Source: Ophiura sarsii
Taxonomy: Eukaryota > Echinodermata > Ophiuroidea > Amphilepidida > Ophiuridae
Assembly (NCBI GenBank): GCA_035610835.1
Contig: CM069442.1
Coordinates: forward strand, 32,255,798-32,319,797
Direction: 5' to 3'
DNA: 64,000 bases
Shown here piece after piece: positions 34,555 through 44,954 of this stretch (position 1 is the stretch's first letter; each line of letters begins with the position of its first letter). The translations under genes were made by a program, and so were the position numbers. The notes under the pieces were generated by a model. It made no database searches. It saw only the letters and a list, made by a program, of their open reading frames with translations, and was not told where the DNA came from.

Positions 34555-36291
34555 ATGCCTAATTTTGAGCCAGGACACTTTGCACTACCTCTGGTTATAA
34601 ACATAGGAGATTTGCCTCCGGTGGGAGTCAAGTATAAACAATCGATACTTGAAAAGTATCTCAAATTGAAAACAAACGATCCACAGAATCCAGGGCGTGT
34701 TGAGCGTCCGGAGCGACACGCAATTAGACATCTTCTAGGACTTCTCGCGGCGAGATTAGAACACTTTGATGAAGCTACGGAGTATTTCAATCAAGTACTT
34801 TCTGAGGATCCATCTAACTTAAATGCGATAGCCAATTGCAAGTCATTGTGTGAGACTTTGAACAAAGTCGAGGAAGCAAGAAAATATGCAGATAACTTGC
34901 ATGGGGCGATTCCTAAAGGTAATGATGGAAATGACCAACAAGAACAAATTGAAGACATCGATTGGCAGAAGAGAAAAGCCAGATGTTTGGCGGAGCAAGC
35001 CTACGCGTTTTCCTTTGACATTTTGGATGAAATCGAAGGCTATAAGCAATACATGGAAGCACATGAATTATACACTCAAGCTATTAAATTAGCTGGCGAG
35101 TATGTGGATGACACCGAGATTCAAGATTGGGAATTCGGAAATGCAATCACTTGTCGAAAGGTTTGCATTGGCCTTATGAAAGCATCCAAACCGCATAGCG
35201 AATACTATGAGATTAGTCTGAAGTATTTCCATAGGATAACTGCAACCGGAAACGATGATATGAAATCGGAAAGCTGGCGACATATGGCTGAACTGTTCTC
35301 ATGGTTTTTCGATGTGAGCACAAATACGTTAGAACGACCTCGTTATATCCTTGATAATCCAGAACTTGTGCCTTACTTTGAAAACCCTGTACAGTGCATA
35401 AAGAAAGCACTTGAAATTACACCTGATCATCCCCAGCATTTAGCTCGGCTTGCCAAAATGATAAGTGACAAAAGAACTCGAGAAGCATATTGGGATGCGT
35501 TACAGCTATTAAAGCGATCCACAGAACTTGACGAATCACGATGTAATCGGTATGCGTTTGCAATACGTGCGGAAATTTATCTAGACATTTATCGTAAACA
35601 GAGGTACGCCAATGAGGATCCTGATCAAGACCTGCTCACTTCTGCTGAGGAGAACCTTGAAAAAGCTCTTGAACTTAATGTCAGCCCTTTTGAATATTCA
35701 TATCTGGCGTCTGTGTGGCATGAAAGGGCAAGAGATCCGGATGGTAGTTTCTCCATGGATTCAAATTGTCTAGCGTGTTTCGAAAAGGCGCTGGAATATC
35801 ACGAGGAAGCAATCAATTGCAAGAATGGAAATATGCGAGAAAACACTCACAGGTACAGGGGTATTTTCTTGTTAGATTTCAAAAAGTATGATGCGGCAAT
35901 TGAAAGTTTCAAGAAAGCTCTAGAACTTGGATCACAAAGAAAATCAAGCTCTTCATTTTATCATTTAATGAAGGCCTATTTTACAAAATATTCTGAACTT
36001 GGATCGGGTGAATCGAGTGCAATACTTCCATGGTCAGAGATTGCCTACTGGGCGTTGAAGGCAATAAAGACGTATAGAGAGTCCGTACAAAAACCAATAC
36101 AGAAGCTTTGGTACCGATTTCCAGAGAAGATGGAGATGTTTCACTCCTACTGTAAGAACATGGATGATTCTGATGAGAAACAGCGACTTATTACGGTATT
36201 TTTACCGGAAAGATCCCAGTACGGCCATGGCCATGTGGCAAATAGAAGCGGGTACCAACAAGTGGACAACACACCTGAAGATTGGCGGTGA
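34555..36291 (+). CDS. TTC22-like TPR protein, copy D2
   Basis: This is a 578-residue intronless paralogue of D1, uninterrupted from the same MPNFEPGHF start to the same NTPEDWR end. Differences from D1 are scattered substitutions, plus a short deletion around residues 116-120 where D1 has ELMHE. The C-terminal part has GSGESSA where D1 has SDESSA. TPR helical pairs are in the same order. The start is fixed by comparison and by the adjacent TATA box. It is probably a cytosolic scaffold protein, as no targeting signal is visible. The high identity suggests recent duplication or gene conversion. It is the only duplicon gene with both its flanks and frame intact in plus orientation. Confidence 0.87.
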   Translation: MPNFEPGHFALPLVINIGDLPPVGVKYKQSILEKYLKLKTNDPQNPGRVERPERHAIRHLLGLLAARLEHFDEATEYFNQVLSEDPSNLNAIANCKSLCETLNKVEEARKYADNLHGAIPKGNDGNDQQEQIEDIDWQKRKARCLAEQAYAFSFDILDEIEGYKQYMEAHELYTQAIKLAGEYVDDTEIQDWEFGNAITCRKVCIGLMKASKPHSEYYEISLKYFHRITATGNDDMKSESWRHMAELFSWFFDVSTNTLERPRYILDNPELVPYFENPVQCIKKALEITPDHPQHLARLAKMISDKRTREAYWDALQLLKRSTELDESRCNRYAFAIRAEIYLDIYRKQRYANEDPDQDLLTSAEENLEKALELNVSPFEYSYLASVWHERARDPDGSFSMDSNCLACFEKALEYHEEAINCKNGNMRENTHRYRGIFLLDFKKYDAAIESFKKALELGSQRKSSSSFYHLMKAYFTKYSELGSGESSAILPWSEIAYWALKAIKTYRESVQKPIQKLWYRFPEKMEMFHSYCKNMDDSDEKQRLITVFLPERSQYGHGHVANRSGYQQVDNTPEDWR

Positions 36292-36294
36292 TCA

Positions 36295-36545
36295 TCCTCC
36301 AGGTAAATAATGTATAAGAACACCCCCCCCCCCCCCCCCCCCCCCTAGTACACTTACACTCCCAACGTCTTGAAAAGGAGATAATGTGAAAACAAATTAT
36401 AAACATAGCCTACAATTTACCTTTGGAATCGGAAATGTCCAATTCGTGCTATCAATCGAGGAAAATGTCCCCATTTTGCCGAACAAAACCAGGTTGTATC
36501 CAATATGGGTTGTATGCATTAGGATATAACACAAAACCTGTCCTA
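36295..36545 (+). repeat. TPR gene 3' flank, D2 copy
   Basis: CTCCAGGTAAATAATG follows the stop, then a poly-C run at about 36325-36346 where D1 and D3 have a CCACCCTCTCACAC block. GGAATCGGAAATGTCC resembles the D3 sequence at 46841. Confidence 0.65.
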
Positions 36546-36689
36546 GTACTATAACCCCAACCCTACCATATACCACAATATACCACGACTGGGCACGTTG
36601 GTACCACCCGGCGTGGAAGTTTTTCGATGAAAAAAATGGACCCAATCCATATAGTTTGCGCAATACACTGCGCAGACTACCGTTGACAG

Positions 36690-36850
36690 TCGTGGTGTAG
36701 TGAGGAATCCTAAGCTCCACGTGTTGGAGGTCCCTGGATCAAATCCTGGGGGGATCGGGGGGGTCGGGGGATCGGGGGGGTCGGGGGATGGGGGGGGGGG
36801 GGGTCGGGGGATGGGGGGGATCGGGGGGATATTTTGGTCGATTTCCACGT
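36690..36850 (+). repeat. tRNA-like SINE head followed by G-rich tract
   Basis: GTGGTGTAGTGAGG (A-box-like) and GGATCAAATCC (B-box-like) are spaced as in tRNA-derived SINEs. A tract of GGGGGATCGGGGGGGTC repeats follows at 36747-36835, with G runs up to 15. The proline-rich frames on the other strand come from this tract. Confidence 0.55.
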
Positions 36851-36971
36851 TGAAAAACAATTCTGAAAAAAGTGGGGGGTAGAGTTAGGGTTAATGTTAG
36901 CTGTTTTTTCTTTCCACAGTATGACACCTTACTCATGAAAAGCGAGTGGACATTTTTAAAGTTATGATGAC

Positions 36972-37022
36972 TTGCTCGGTTCGTCTTCTTACTTTATAAA
37001 AGTAACAAGACGAACCGAGCAA
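36972..37022. repeat. Short perfect-stem hairpin
   Basis: TTGCTCGGTTCGTCTT and AAGACGAACCGAGCAA flank a short AT loop with a further TTACTTT/AAAGTAA pairing. It may be a minimal foldback element. Confidence 0.7.
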
Positions 37023-37226
37023 AAGGTTGCAGTAAAATGATTTTCAATGGGATATCATTGCCTAGTGTGTACCCAGCAGTACAATTTGTGTGAAATGAAT
37101 CACAGCTCACCATTCATCCGTACATGCCTTACTGGTTTCGATAGCATACAAATCAATTTCATCCCATAGTTATGGTAACTAAAAGCATAATAACTTTAAA
37201 AGGATCCAATAAATGTTGATGAATGT

Positions 37227-37800
37227 CAGTGGCGGATCCAGGATTAAAATTTACGTGGGGCTGAAACCCAAAAAATCGTAAAAGGTCCCCATTTTTTTGC
37301 CGTCAGCTCGTGAAATTCTGCTAAGTTGGGGGGTAGTGATATGGTTTGTCCCAAAACCGGCAAAAAAAATCGCATGGACAGGACTGTTTCTACAGGATAT
37401 ATCTGTATAGCTAAAATTATAAAACTCACTAAGTGATTGCTTTTCAATTTATATCTAAATAAATTCAATATTAAACAAATAGACAGATTATGCACGTTTT
37501 AAAATGCATACCAACTAGCTTTCAAACCCTCCCTCCATTCCTCCTCCAGTTGATGCCGTCCGTGTGTTCCCAAAATAATTCCATAACGTAGGTTAGTAAT
37601 GACAGGACAAGTTAATGCCTTTATGTTTATAAAACTGTTTGAATCCTGTTGTTTGTACCACAGGAATAAACGCGTGAAGAGGAACCAATCTATACACATA
37701 CATGTACATATGACAAGGATAAGCAGTCAGGGCAAATGTCCAAAAAATCACGCAACAGTTGATGCAAGTTACGCACATGTAAAATTTTAGGCAAGTGTTC
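37227..37800 (+). repeat. TPR duplicon 3' block, D2 copy
   Basis: A GTGGCGGATCCAGG end at the start resembles the AGTGGCG family. From about 37390 the sequence follows the shared 3' block: AATTATAAAACTCACTAA, CTCCAGTTGATGCCGTC, TGTTCCCAAAATAATTCC, GGACAAGTTAATGCCTTTAT and GAAGAGGAACCAATCTATAC. Small frames on the minus strand are not conserved in phase. Confidence 0.65.
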
Positions 37801-38568
37801 CAAAAAAGTCAATTTCGTGAGCTGTTGCACACTCGAACAACTGTTGAGTGAATATAATTGCCTAAATTTTGAGTAACTAGAATTGTTCAACTGTTGGTGA
37901 AAACATGTTATCCAACGGTGTTGGGCAAATTTTTACTTAACAGTTGAGCGGTTGCATACTTGAACAACGTTGTGTAAAATTTTGCCATTGGTTATTTTTG
38001 TGAATTTAGAACCTACTTCTGCATGTTCAGTAAGGTCGTTTTATAATTTAATTAAGTCAAAATGATAACCAATTATCATATAACATAAATTGCAAAATTT
38101 GTGGTATTTATTTTCGTGACTTAGAGCCAGCAATATGTTCGCGAAATTAAATAGATCGCAAAATTAAGTCGTTTTTTGCCTCTAGCGTCTTTATTTTAAG
38201 TTGGGGGATCAAATAAGTTGATGAATCATAATGAGAAAATAATTCCCTAAGTTTTGACCAAAGCTCAAAAATTTTGACAGTGAGGTTTCATATGTTTTAA
38301 AGCAAAATGCTACTAAGCATCCAGTATGGGTATTGTATTGTAAAAACTGTTGATCAGGACCAAACGTTTCCTTGGTTCGCTGATAACATGGTAAAGAAAA
38401 AGATGTGTATGACATGATTGTGGGACAAACAATAAATTGTACAATATTGAGCAATCACTGGTTCGCAATGAGTTCAAATTGGCTTTATACACCCGTTATT
38501 GTCTTCCTTCCTTAAGATTTTGCCTCACTGTTCATGATCTCACCAAAACCAGCCTCCAATATCGCGAC
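37801..38568. other. No gene recognised
   Basis: Loose repeats of AACAACTGTTGAG and similar near 37820-37980 suggest an old foldback sequence. Otherwise this is AT-rich without a credible frame. Confidence 0.4.
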
Positions 38569-38689
38569 TCGTAAGTTACTAGCCTAGCAGCTTACCCCGG
38601 TTTGGTGCTCTCAAACGTTTTGGTTACGCCTCAGTTACTAGCGAGGTAGCGCTATTCTTAAGCTACTCGCCATTGGTGCACTCGGCCGA
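38569..38689 (+). mobile_element. Right end of CGGCCGAG TIR element
   Basis: This matches 20430-20547: AGTTACTAGCCTAG, GGTTACGCCTCAGTTACTAG, GAGGTAGCGCTATTCTT and ATTGGTGCACTCGGCCG. No partner left end is seen nearby, so it is a truncated or solo copy. Confidence 0.75.
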
Positions 38690-38994
38690 TAGTGTTGAGT
38701 TGAAAGCATATTACCTGGTCAGTTACTTATTTTGAGGACTGTACATTATACTTCTTGTAATAGATACAGATGGAATAACAATGACACATGCTTAAAGCTC
38801 TAATCATATTGCCGATACATTGATTGTTATTTAAATCCTATTTAGAGAGCATTATCGTAGCTTAGCGTAATGCGATAATGCTACTTTTGTATAGCCACGG
38901 CGAGAGTTTAAACAGGTGTATCAATGATTAATCTGAATACATTAACATGATATAATAGTGATGATATCATGATGTGTTTGTCTCCTGACAGCAT

Positions 38995-39258
38995 AGGTTC
39001 GTTCACACTAAAACGTTATTTACTGTGCGGTGCGGTACGTTATTGCAATGGAGTTACAACATATTTAACTGCCAGCGCGGCAGTCTGCGACGCATTGCGT
39101 TGACGCTGACGCTCTCATGTTTTGCCAAACGATACTGAATGCCATCGCATGCGGTGACCTGCGTTGACCCGGTGTGACCTGCGATGAAATACCGTACATT
39201 GCGGTGGAAGTACGGCTATCGCATCGCACAGCAAACATCGCCTAGTGTGAACGAACCT
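38995..39258. mobile_element. TIR MITE, 264 bp
   Basis: AGGTTCGTTCACACTA and TAGTGTGAACGAACCT form perfect 16-bp ends. The interior is GC-richer than the surroundings, with many GCG/CGC steps. No frame of interest and no clear target duplication were found. Confidence 0.8.
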
Positions 39259-39339
39259 TTACTGCAGTCGCAGAGGACAAGTAGTTTGTATGCGTCCTTG
39301 CTACGTCGACGGGACGCTCACTTTTCGCTGCTACTGAGT

Positions 39340-39610
39340 CATTATAGCGTTCTGAACAGAACGCGGAACCTCCACGCTTGTTTTGTGCATGCACAAAACA
39401 AGCGTGGTGCACTGGCGCTCAAGGGCGACCATGGGGACCCTCTCACGACCCTCTGAAGTCCCAGCCAGTTCCCACTGCGTCACTGAGGGGTATGTGGAGA
39501 TCCTGATGCGTTTGGCTTGGCGTTTTGATAATGTTTAAGCGTAATCCAAGCGCCGGTCTGATCGCAGCAGGTTGTGAAAGGTTTTGGTGACATTGATTTA
39601 AAAATGGAGA
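39340..39610 (+). repeat. Dispersed repeat, copy 2, with 34-bp palindrome
   Basis: This is a direct copy of 465-730. At 39373-39406 it holds a perfect, spacer-free 34-base palindrome centred on TGCATGCA. Copy 1 has mismatches and a deletion there. It is probably part of a non-autonomous element whose ends were not defined. Confidence 0.7.
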
Positions 39611-39780
39611 GTTTTCCGCGCTATCACTGCGTGTTATACACTTTTTATAGCGCAGTGCAATCGCTGGTCTGATCGCCGTATGTGTGACAGGGCCTTAAGA
39701 TGGGATAAAGTAGGTTAATAATATTTGTCTCACATATAATGTAATTGATTACATCGACCATTTCTTTTTCAAATGTAATG

Positions 39781-40211
39781 CAGGGTGAGTCAAAAATACT
39801 GCAATAGTGGAAAGAATTCATTTTGTTTTCCAAACCAAGTTAAATTTTGAAACTGTGTAAACGTTGCAAGAATGACATATTTGCAACTTTGTATAAAAAA
39901 TGAAGTCAATCGCCAGAAAGGATGCATTAAATTCCAACTACATCAACAATTTACTCAAGTTTCCAGATTTGACCGAGAGACACATTTTGCGATCTTATGC
40001 ATGTTTTGGGTATCTCGTGGACAAACGTGTGAAATTGGTGCACAGGTAAAAAGGTTCACCAAAGGCAAACGGAAAATGATAGTTACTTCATTTTTTTCAC
40101 CAGAGTTAATAACAAATAGGGTATCTTATGACGTTTAAGAATTTTGAAACTTCAACTTGGTTTTAAAAACAAGGCTTCTTTCCACTGTTGCAGTTTTGTT
40201 GACTCACCCTG
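39781..40211. mobile_element. TIR element CAGGGTGAGTCA, 431 bp
   Basis: The left end CAGGGTGAGTCAAAAATAC and the right end GTTTTGTTGACTCACCCTG are complementary. Inward, GCAATAGTGGAAAGAA pairs with TTCTTTCCACTGTTGC. A similar sequence, CAGGATGAGTCAAAATA, occurs alone at 3388 in the TREX intron. The 88-codon frame inside shows no transposase motif. Confidence 0.8.
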
Positions 40212-40479
40212 TAGGATTTCACCTTACATTTTGGAGTGTCACGTCCTCAATAATCACCCAATCCTAACGCGGAATATTTTATATTAAGGAAGATAAATTT
40301 CTCAACAATTTTATAGCTTAATTTTAGGTAGTATATATATGTTTTAGAGTTAAAAGCTCATTTATTATAGTTACTTTTTGATGATATCAATTATGTGGTG
40401 AAATTTATGTATGACATTCGACCTATAATTAATTTTAAATATTTTAACTCAGTGTTTCATCGAATGTCACATTGTACAT

Positions 40480-40580
40480 ACTTGTTATAATCAGTATCAT
40501 TATTACCTTCATTTTGTAAATATTGATGTTAATGTATAATTGTATGTATCATTGAATAAAGGTGTTGTTTTTAAATTAAA
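40480..40580 (+). repeat. Possible retroelement 3' end
   Basis: ATTGAATAAAGGTGTTGTTTTT carries a polyadenylation-like AATAAA near an abrupt junction with the D3 5' block. It is consistent with a truncated LINE 3' UTR, but no coding part remains. Confidence 0.3.
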
Positions 40581-40589
40581 AACCCAATA

Positions 40590-40773
40590 ACTTCGACCAA
40601 ATTGCATGAGCTGCAGGGTTTATAATCACAGATGGTGGAAACCACCATCTGTGTTATAATACTCCACGACATTAAATGGGATACTTGTCAAATAATTTTG
40701 ATATTCCTCAATGTGACTATTGTATCGTTGAAATATATTAATTTAGAAAGGGGCGGTACCCACGAGTTTGTAA
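40590..40773 (+). repeat. TPR duplicon 5' block, D3 part 1
   Basis: ATTGCATGAGCTGCAGGG through CACGAGTTTGTAA matches D1, D2 and D4. A short palindrome (ACAGATGGTGG/CCACCATCTGT, about 40622-40657) is inserted compared with D1 and D2, and is shared only with D4. The block is cut at GTAA by Helitron B and resumes at 43117. Confidence 0.8.
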
Positions 40774-43116
40774 TCTATATACTAATTTTCGGTCCCTCGC
40801 CTGATTAGATAGTTCAATAATAATTTTACACTCGCGTCCCTCTTCAACTGAAAAAGCGTGGTAATTGCGCCTCTAATAGACGAGCTAATTAGATAGTTCA
40901 ATGCCAGTATTTTCCCGTTTTCAGACATGCGCAGAAAGGATCACAGATGATAATCCGAAATGTTGAATTTATTTTACTCGGATAGCTACTGTTCGGGCAA
41001 AAATTGTGGTTTTCGGAGTGAGTGATGACATATGGTCTTCACCCAAGATATTTTCATCAGGGATATAGCTACATTTCTGTATATGCGGCTGTTTGTTATT
41101 CTTAAAGATCGCATGAGTACAAGCATTTATACGTGACTATCCGTCCGACAAATACAATTATTTTACGACATTTTCTAAATGTAAATAAAAACTCTTACAC
41201 AGATCTTAAAGTATCACTCTCGCATTAGTAACATAGATGAACGCGTAGTTTGCTAACGATAAAGAAACTGTGGCGGTACCATAACAACAGTTCCTATGTT
41301 GAAGCTGCGCGACCGCGTTTATCATGGTGCGCGCGATTCAGCGCACACGTAATGACGCATACAAAGTGTATACGCGTTTGTGGCGCAAACTGCACATTGT
41401 AACGTGGCAGGGTGAAAGCAGGCAGTCCGTACACTCTAAGAAAAAGGATGCTTCAGGCTTCAGGGGTTCTTGGCTGTCCCGTATGGAACCCTTATCACCT
41501 TAAAAGGTTCCAAAAAGAACCATTTTAAGGTTCAAAGTGGGCAAAATATGGGCAAACATTGGTCTTTAGAACCGCTAAAGGTTCTCTACAGAACCTTTTG
41601 GGGGCCTTTAAAATCAAAGAACCTTTAAACCATATACGGGACAGCCAAGAACCCCTCTGAAGCTCCCTTTTTTCTAATAGTGTACCCTAACGCCACCTCC
41701 TCCTCTCCGCACTTGGATATAAGGGCACATGGGGCATCTGGATAAACGGAACGTGTTTTTTGTGTGGTACATTATCATGATTATTATAGAGTGTCTGGAT
41801 TATTAAGGGCATCCGTGGTATCTGGATTACGGGGTTCACTATAAAACGAGTCTCAAATTACCTGGATACTAATACTATGCACAGGTGGGCCACCTGTGAT
41901 AACTGCATTTTAAGGGTGTACACTCAGATAGTATCTCGGGAGGCTTTATAGAACACAGCAAACATGACAAAGGGACTACATACTATACGTTAAGGCCCCA
42001 CATGCCTATTGGAGGAATAATGTATTTAATGTAAATAGGCCAAACAAAACCCGGATGGCACACATTGTGTAAAGTACAAGCGTGGAATGGTACAAGTGAT
42101 CTTGATGATAGAATCGGCCGACCATAAAACTAAACGACCGACTATAAAACTATAACGCTCAGAACGTAGGCCTACTGAATTACCGTGGATACAGTATGTG
42201 CATGCATATGGGAAGTGGCGACACCAGCACCAAAATGTTAAAGGAGGAAAACGGTGTGGTGGGGCAATAAAAGAATCGGGGGAGACATTTAAAATCTAAA
42301 TTTTAAGTAACTTTCAATTTTGACATTAAAATTCAACTTTTTATTATTTGGGGGTACAAAATAGGTAGAGACATGCGCTGACAGGAGGTACTAACTTGGT
42401 ATTAAGAACACGTTGATGGAGTAGGCCTACTTGGATTAGGAACATGGGTATCTGTATTATTTAAGAGCACATTGGGTCTAGGCTCATGGTGTATTAAGGG
42501 CACCATGTCACTTACATGATATCAAGGGCACTTTAGTACCTGAATTATTTAAGGACATACTCTTGATATTTATATAAACATTTATAACGCTATGATATAC
42601 TCACCTCTGCCTATGTGATAGGCCTATGACTTTTACTGCCCGCTATCTTCGGCACCCGCGTTTAATTTACTTGACTATGATAAAGTAAGGGCACCTGGGT
42701 ATCTCGAGATAACGGCACACTGCAGTAGGCCTACCTTGATTATGTGGTATTCGGTGCATTATTAAGGGCACCAGGGGTAACTGGATTAGGGGGTAGGGCT
42801 TAGGCCTATGGGGTCCCTGGATATAATGGGACAACGGGTAGGCCTCCTGCATTTCAGGTCTCATGGGAGGCCTATACATAGGTATCTGGAAACACAAACG
42901 TAGGCCTACCTAGATTAATATGAGTAAGGCACATGTATACCTGGATTATCAAAAGCACCTGCGCTATTCGGATTATTTATAGGGCCCTGTCTGCATTATG
43001 TATACATATGTAGGACATGTTCTTGATATTATTGCATCACATTTTCTTACGCTTTGTTTACTTATTCCCCGTGAAATCTTCTAGCGGGTCCAGCGCGAAG
43101 CGCTGGTGCCCGCTAG
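40774..43116 (+). mobile_element. Non-autonomous Helitron, copy B
   Basis: It starts TCTATATACTAATTTTCGG directly after GTAA, and ends with the stem CCAGCGCGAAGCGCTGG, TGCCCG and CTAG directly before TCCTTAC. The unoccupied sequence GTAATCCTTACTAT is present at the matching place in D1, D2 and D4, which proves the exact boundaries and the A/T insertion site. It is 2343 bp, the inverted sister of copy A, and carries the same foldback MITE at 41430-41684. No Rep/helicase coding sequence is visible. Confidence 0.93.
41430..41684. mobile_element. Foldback MITE inside Helitron B
   Basis: This is the inverted counterpart of 32125-32383, with ends TACACTCTAAGAAAAAGG and TTTTTTCTAATAGTGTA. Both arms hold GGTTCTTGGCTGTCCCGTAT or its complement. 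Confidence 0.85.
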
Positions 43117-43141
43117 TCCTTACTATTATCAATCTTGGCAC

Positions 43142-43765
43142 TAGTCGACTCGTATACCTTGTATAATTTCACTGTCACACAATCGAACAACACCCCCTGA
43201 TACTTCCCATCCGAGAACCGACCAAATACAAGGTCTACTGGCATTGGATTTACAAAAGAACTGTGCTTGAGCACACTAGGGATTACTAGGGATGATGCTT
43301 TTTATGCGTCACGATAGTATCACACCCCTTCATAACGCGCTAATATTGAATTTGCTGTTTTGGGCGAGGACCAATGTCAAAGATAACTCCTAAAGTGTGA
43401 TTTTAGATCGAAACGGCGGCTATACAGTGCCAGAAAATCGACATTTGAATTTATCAAGTGAGCAAGATTCGTCTCTCTGCGAAGACGTATATAAATATTC
43501 ATATACTTCGTATTTATCGTGTCTGCCATTGGTTAATTTTGAACCCCACGCGAACAAATTGCTCATTACATATGCGTCCAATTTTTGGACGAGCAGTAAT
43601 GTAAAAGTATACGGAGGTCAACGAGGTCAATCCAATGCAAGTAGACCTTTTTTTCCCCGGGGTGAGATCAGAGGATGGGGAGCGGTCCATGGGGAGTGAG
43701 CCTTCTATCGGTACATGTTCATAGAGTGACAAAGAAAAGGAAAAAGGTATACTAAAGCAGACTAT
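43142..43765. mobile_element. TIR element with 8-bp TSD in D3
   Basis: The direct repeat CTTGGCAC (43134-43141 and 43766-43773) flanks a 624-base element. Its ends TAGTCGACTCGTATACC and GGTATACTAAAGCAGACTA are imperfect inverted repeats. D4 keeps the empty sequence GATTGGCACTTAAATATTCTAC. An 8-bp duplication again suggests a hAT-type transposase. Two in-phase small frames inside have no recognisable domain. Confidence 0.8.
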
Positions 43766-43773
43766 CTTGGCAC

Positions 43774-43850
43774 CGAAATAGTCTACAGGGTTCACTATCG
43801 CAATTTTAAAAGAAGAAGAATTTGTTCTGTGGAGACAATGTTCAAAATGA
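43774..43850 (+). repeat. TPR duplicon 5' block, D3 part 2
   Basis: AGGGTTCACTATCGCAATTTTAAAAGAAG through CTGTGGAGACAATG matches D1, D2 and (in part) D4. The LINE fragment then interrupts it until about 44163. Confidence 0.75.
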
Positions 43851-44163
43851 CTTGGTGGGAGGAATTCAAAAGGACCAGTATACCAAAATATCACGTACGG
43901 CAGGGAGTAGAAGAAACCACACTAAACACCTTGAAATCCCCTTTGCTGGCAAAGATGTCTACAAAAATTCTTTTTTCCCAAGGACAAGTAGGGCATGGAA
44001 TGCTCTAGACCAACAAGCTGTTTCATCGACATTATTAGGATTCAAACACCGGCTCAGTATAACACACTAACATGCACGACGACACAAACATGTTAGCGAC
44101 ATGCGATGAATTTCCCTGCTGACTGCAAATTCAGAAGGTTCAGAAGGTTCAATGGTTTACTTA
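43851..44163 (+). pseudogene. LINE C-terminal fragment and 3' UTR
   Basis: The translation contains SRRNHTKHLEIPFAGKDVY and NSFFPRTSRAWNAL, the typical last stretch of CR1/Jockey-type LINE ORF2 (conserved SFFPRT and WN-L). The stop is at 44070, and a short 3' UTR ends in direct repeats of CAGAAGGTT. D2 lacks this segment at the same place, so it is an insertion into the D3 block. Confidence 0.7.
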
Positions 44164-44954
44164 AATACAGAAACAAGGAGCAATACAATCTCAGTATGAC
44201 CTTTGGTATCCTTCTAAAAACACTCTGTTCATATAAAGGTAATGGTAAAAGTCACTGGTATTACATACATTTAACTTTCTATAACTGATACTTTATATAG
44301 CTTGTCGTTCTGGATGAACATAATCTACAACTGTGATACGATCAAAAAGATGAGTCTGAAGTCGAAAATATCACAGTGTTTGCAATGCTACATTTGCGGG
44401 AAAACCTTTTATAAATGGACATCATTTTGTGGTCGCAAAACACGCATCAAATCGGTATGAATATCCCAAAATAGGTTGGAAATAAGCTAATGACGTAAAT
44501 AGTTTTTGTGAAACTGTGCGAAGCCATGCTTATAATATATAAAGACAAACTTCACAAATTACAACACAGCTAAAGACAAACTATGAAACAGCAAAGGTGT
44601 ACATGAACTGATGAACCTTTTCAAACAATGTTCACCACTAAGATAGTTACAGACATACTGTTTGTAAGATGAACAAGTATTACACAAGATATAGTATTCC
44701 AGTAACTTTTTTTCTTTGTGGAACTGGGTCTTTTTATGCATAGAGTATAACATGTTCTACCAACAATCCCAAGGTCGCCATTGTTTTAACCAACGTAATT
44801 AGACCAGTATAAATAGATTCAATCTTTGCGCAAAACTAGCAAACCGATGTAACAACCGATCAATGGGATGTAATATCGTTAGCGTTTTACTTTGTCTTTT
44901 ACCAATTTGAAATTGGTTCAGTTTGATCGTCCTACTTTTAAGACGAACGCTAAG
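44164..44954 (+). repeat. TPR duplicon 5' block, D3 part 3
   Basis: Continues with CAGAAACAAGGAGCAATACA, GTATGAATATCCCAAAATAG, TAATGACGTAAATAG and AACTGTGCGAAGCCATGC to the TATA box and start codon, in step with D1 and D2. Confidence 0.8.
44808..44816 (+). promoter_or_regulatory. TATA box of TPR gene D3
   Basis: TATAAATAG lies 147 bases before the start codon, preceded by AACCAACGTAATTAGACCAG as in D1 and followed by ATTCAATCTTTGCG. The promoter is unbroken although the coding frame is not. Confidence 0.7.

Noticed and set aside
36292..36310. Splice donor CAG|GTAAAT just after the TPR stop codon, suggesting a further exon
   Set aside because: It is conserved in all copies, but so is all surrounding flank; the frame has already ended and no acceptor partner was identified.
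36549..36936. Proline- and glycine-rich frames
   Set aside because: They come from G-rich/C-rich simple repeats.
39872..40138. 88-codon frame as a transposase of the CAGGGTGAGTCA element
   Set aside because: Too short and without DDE or DNA-binding motifs.
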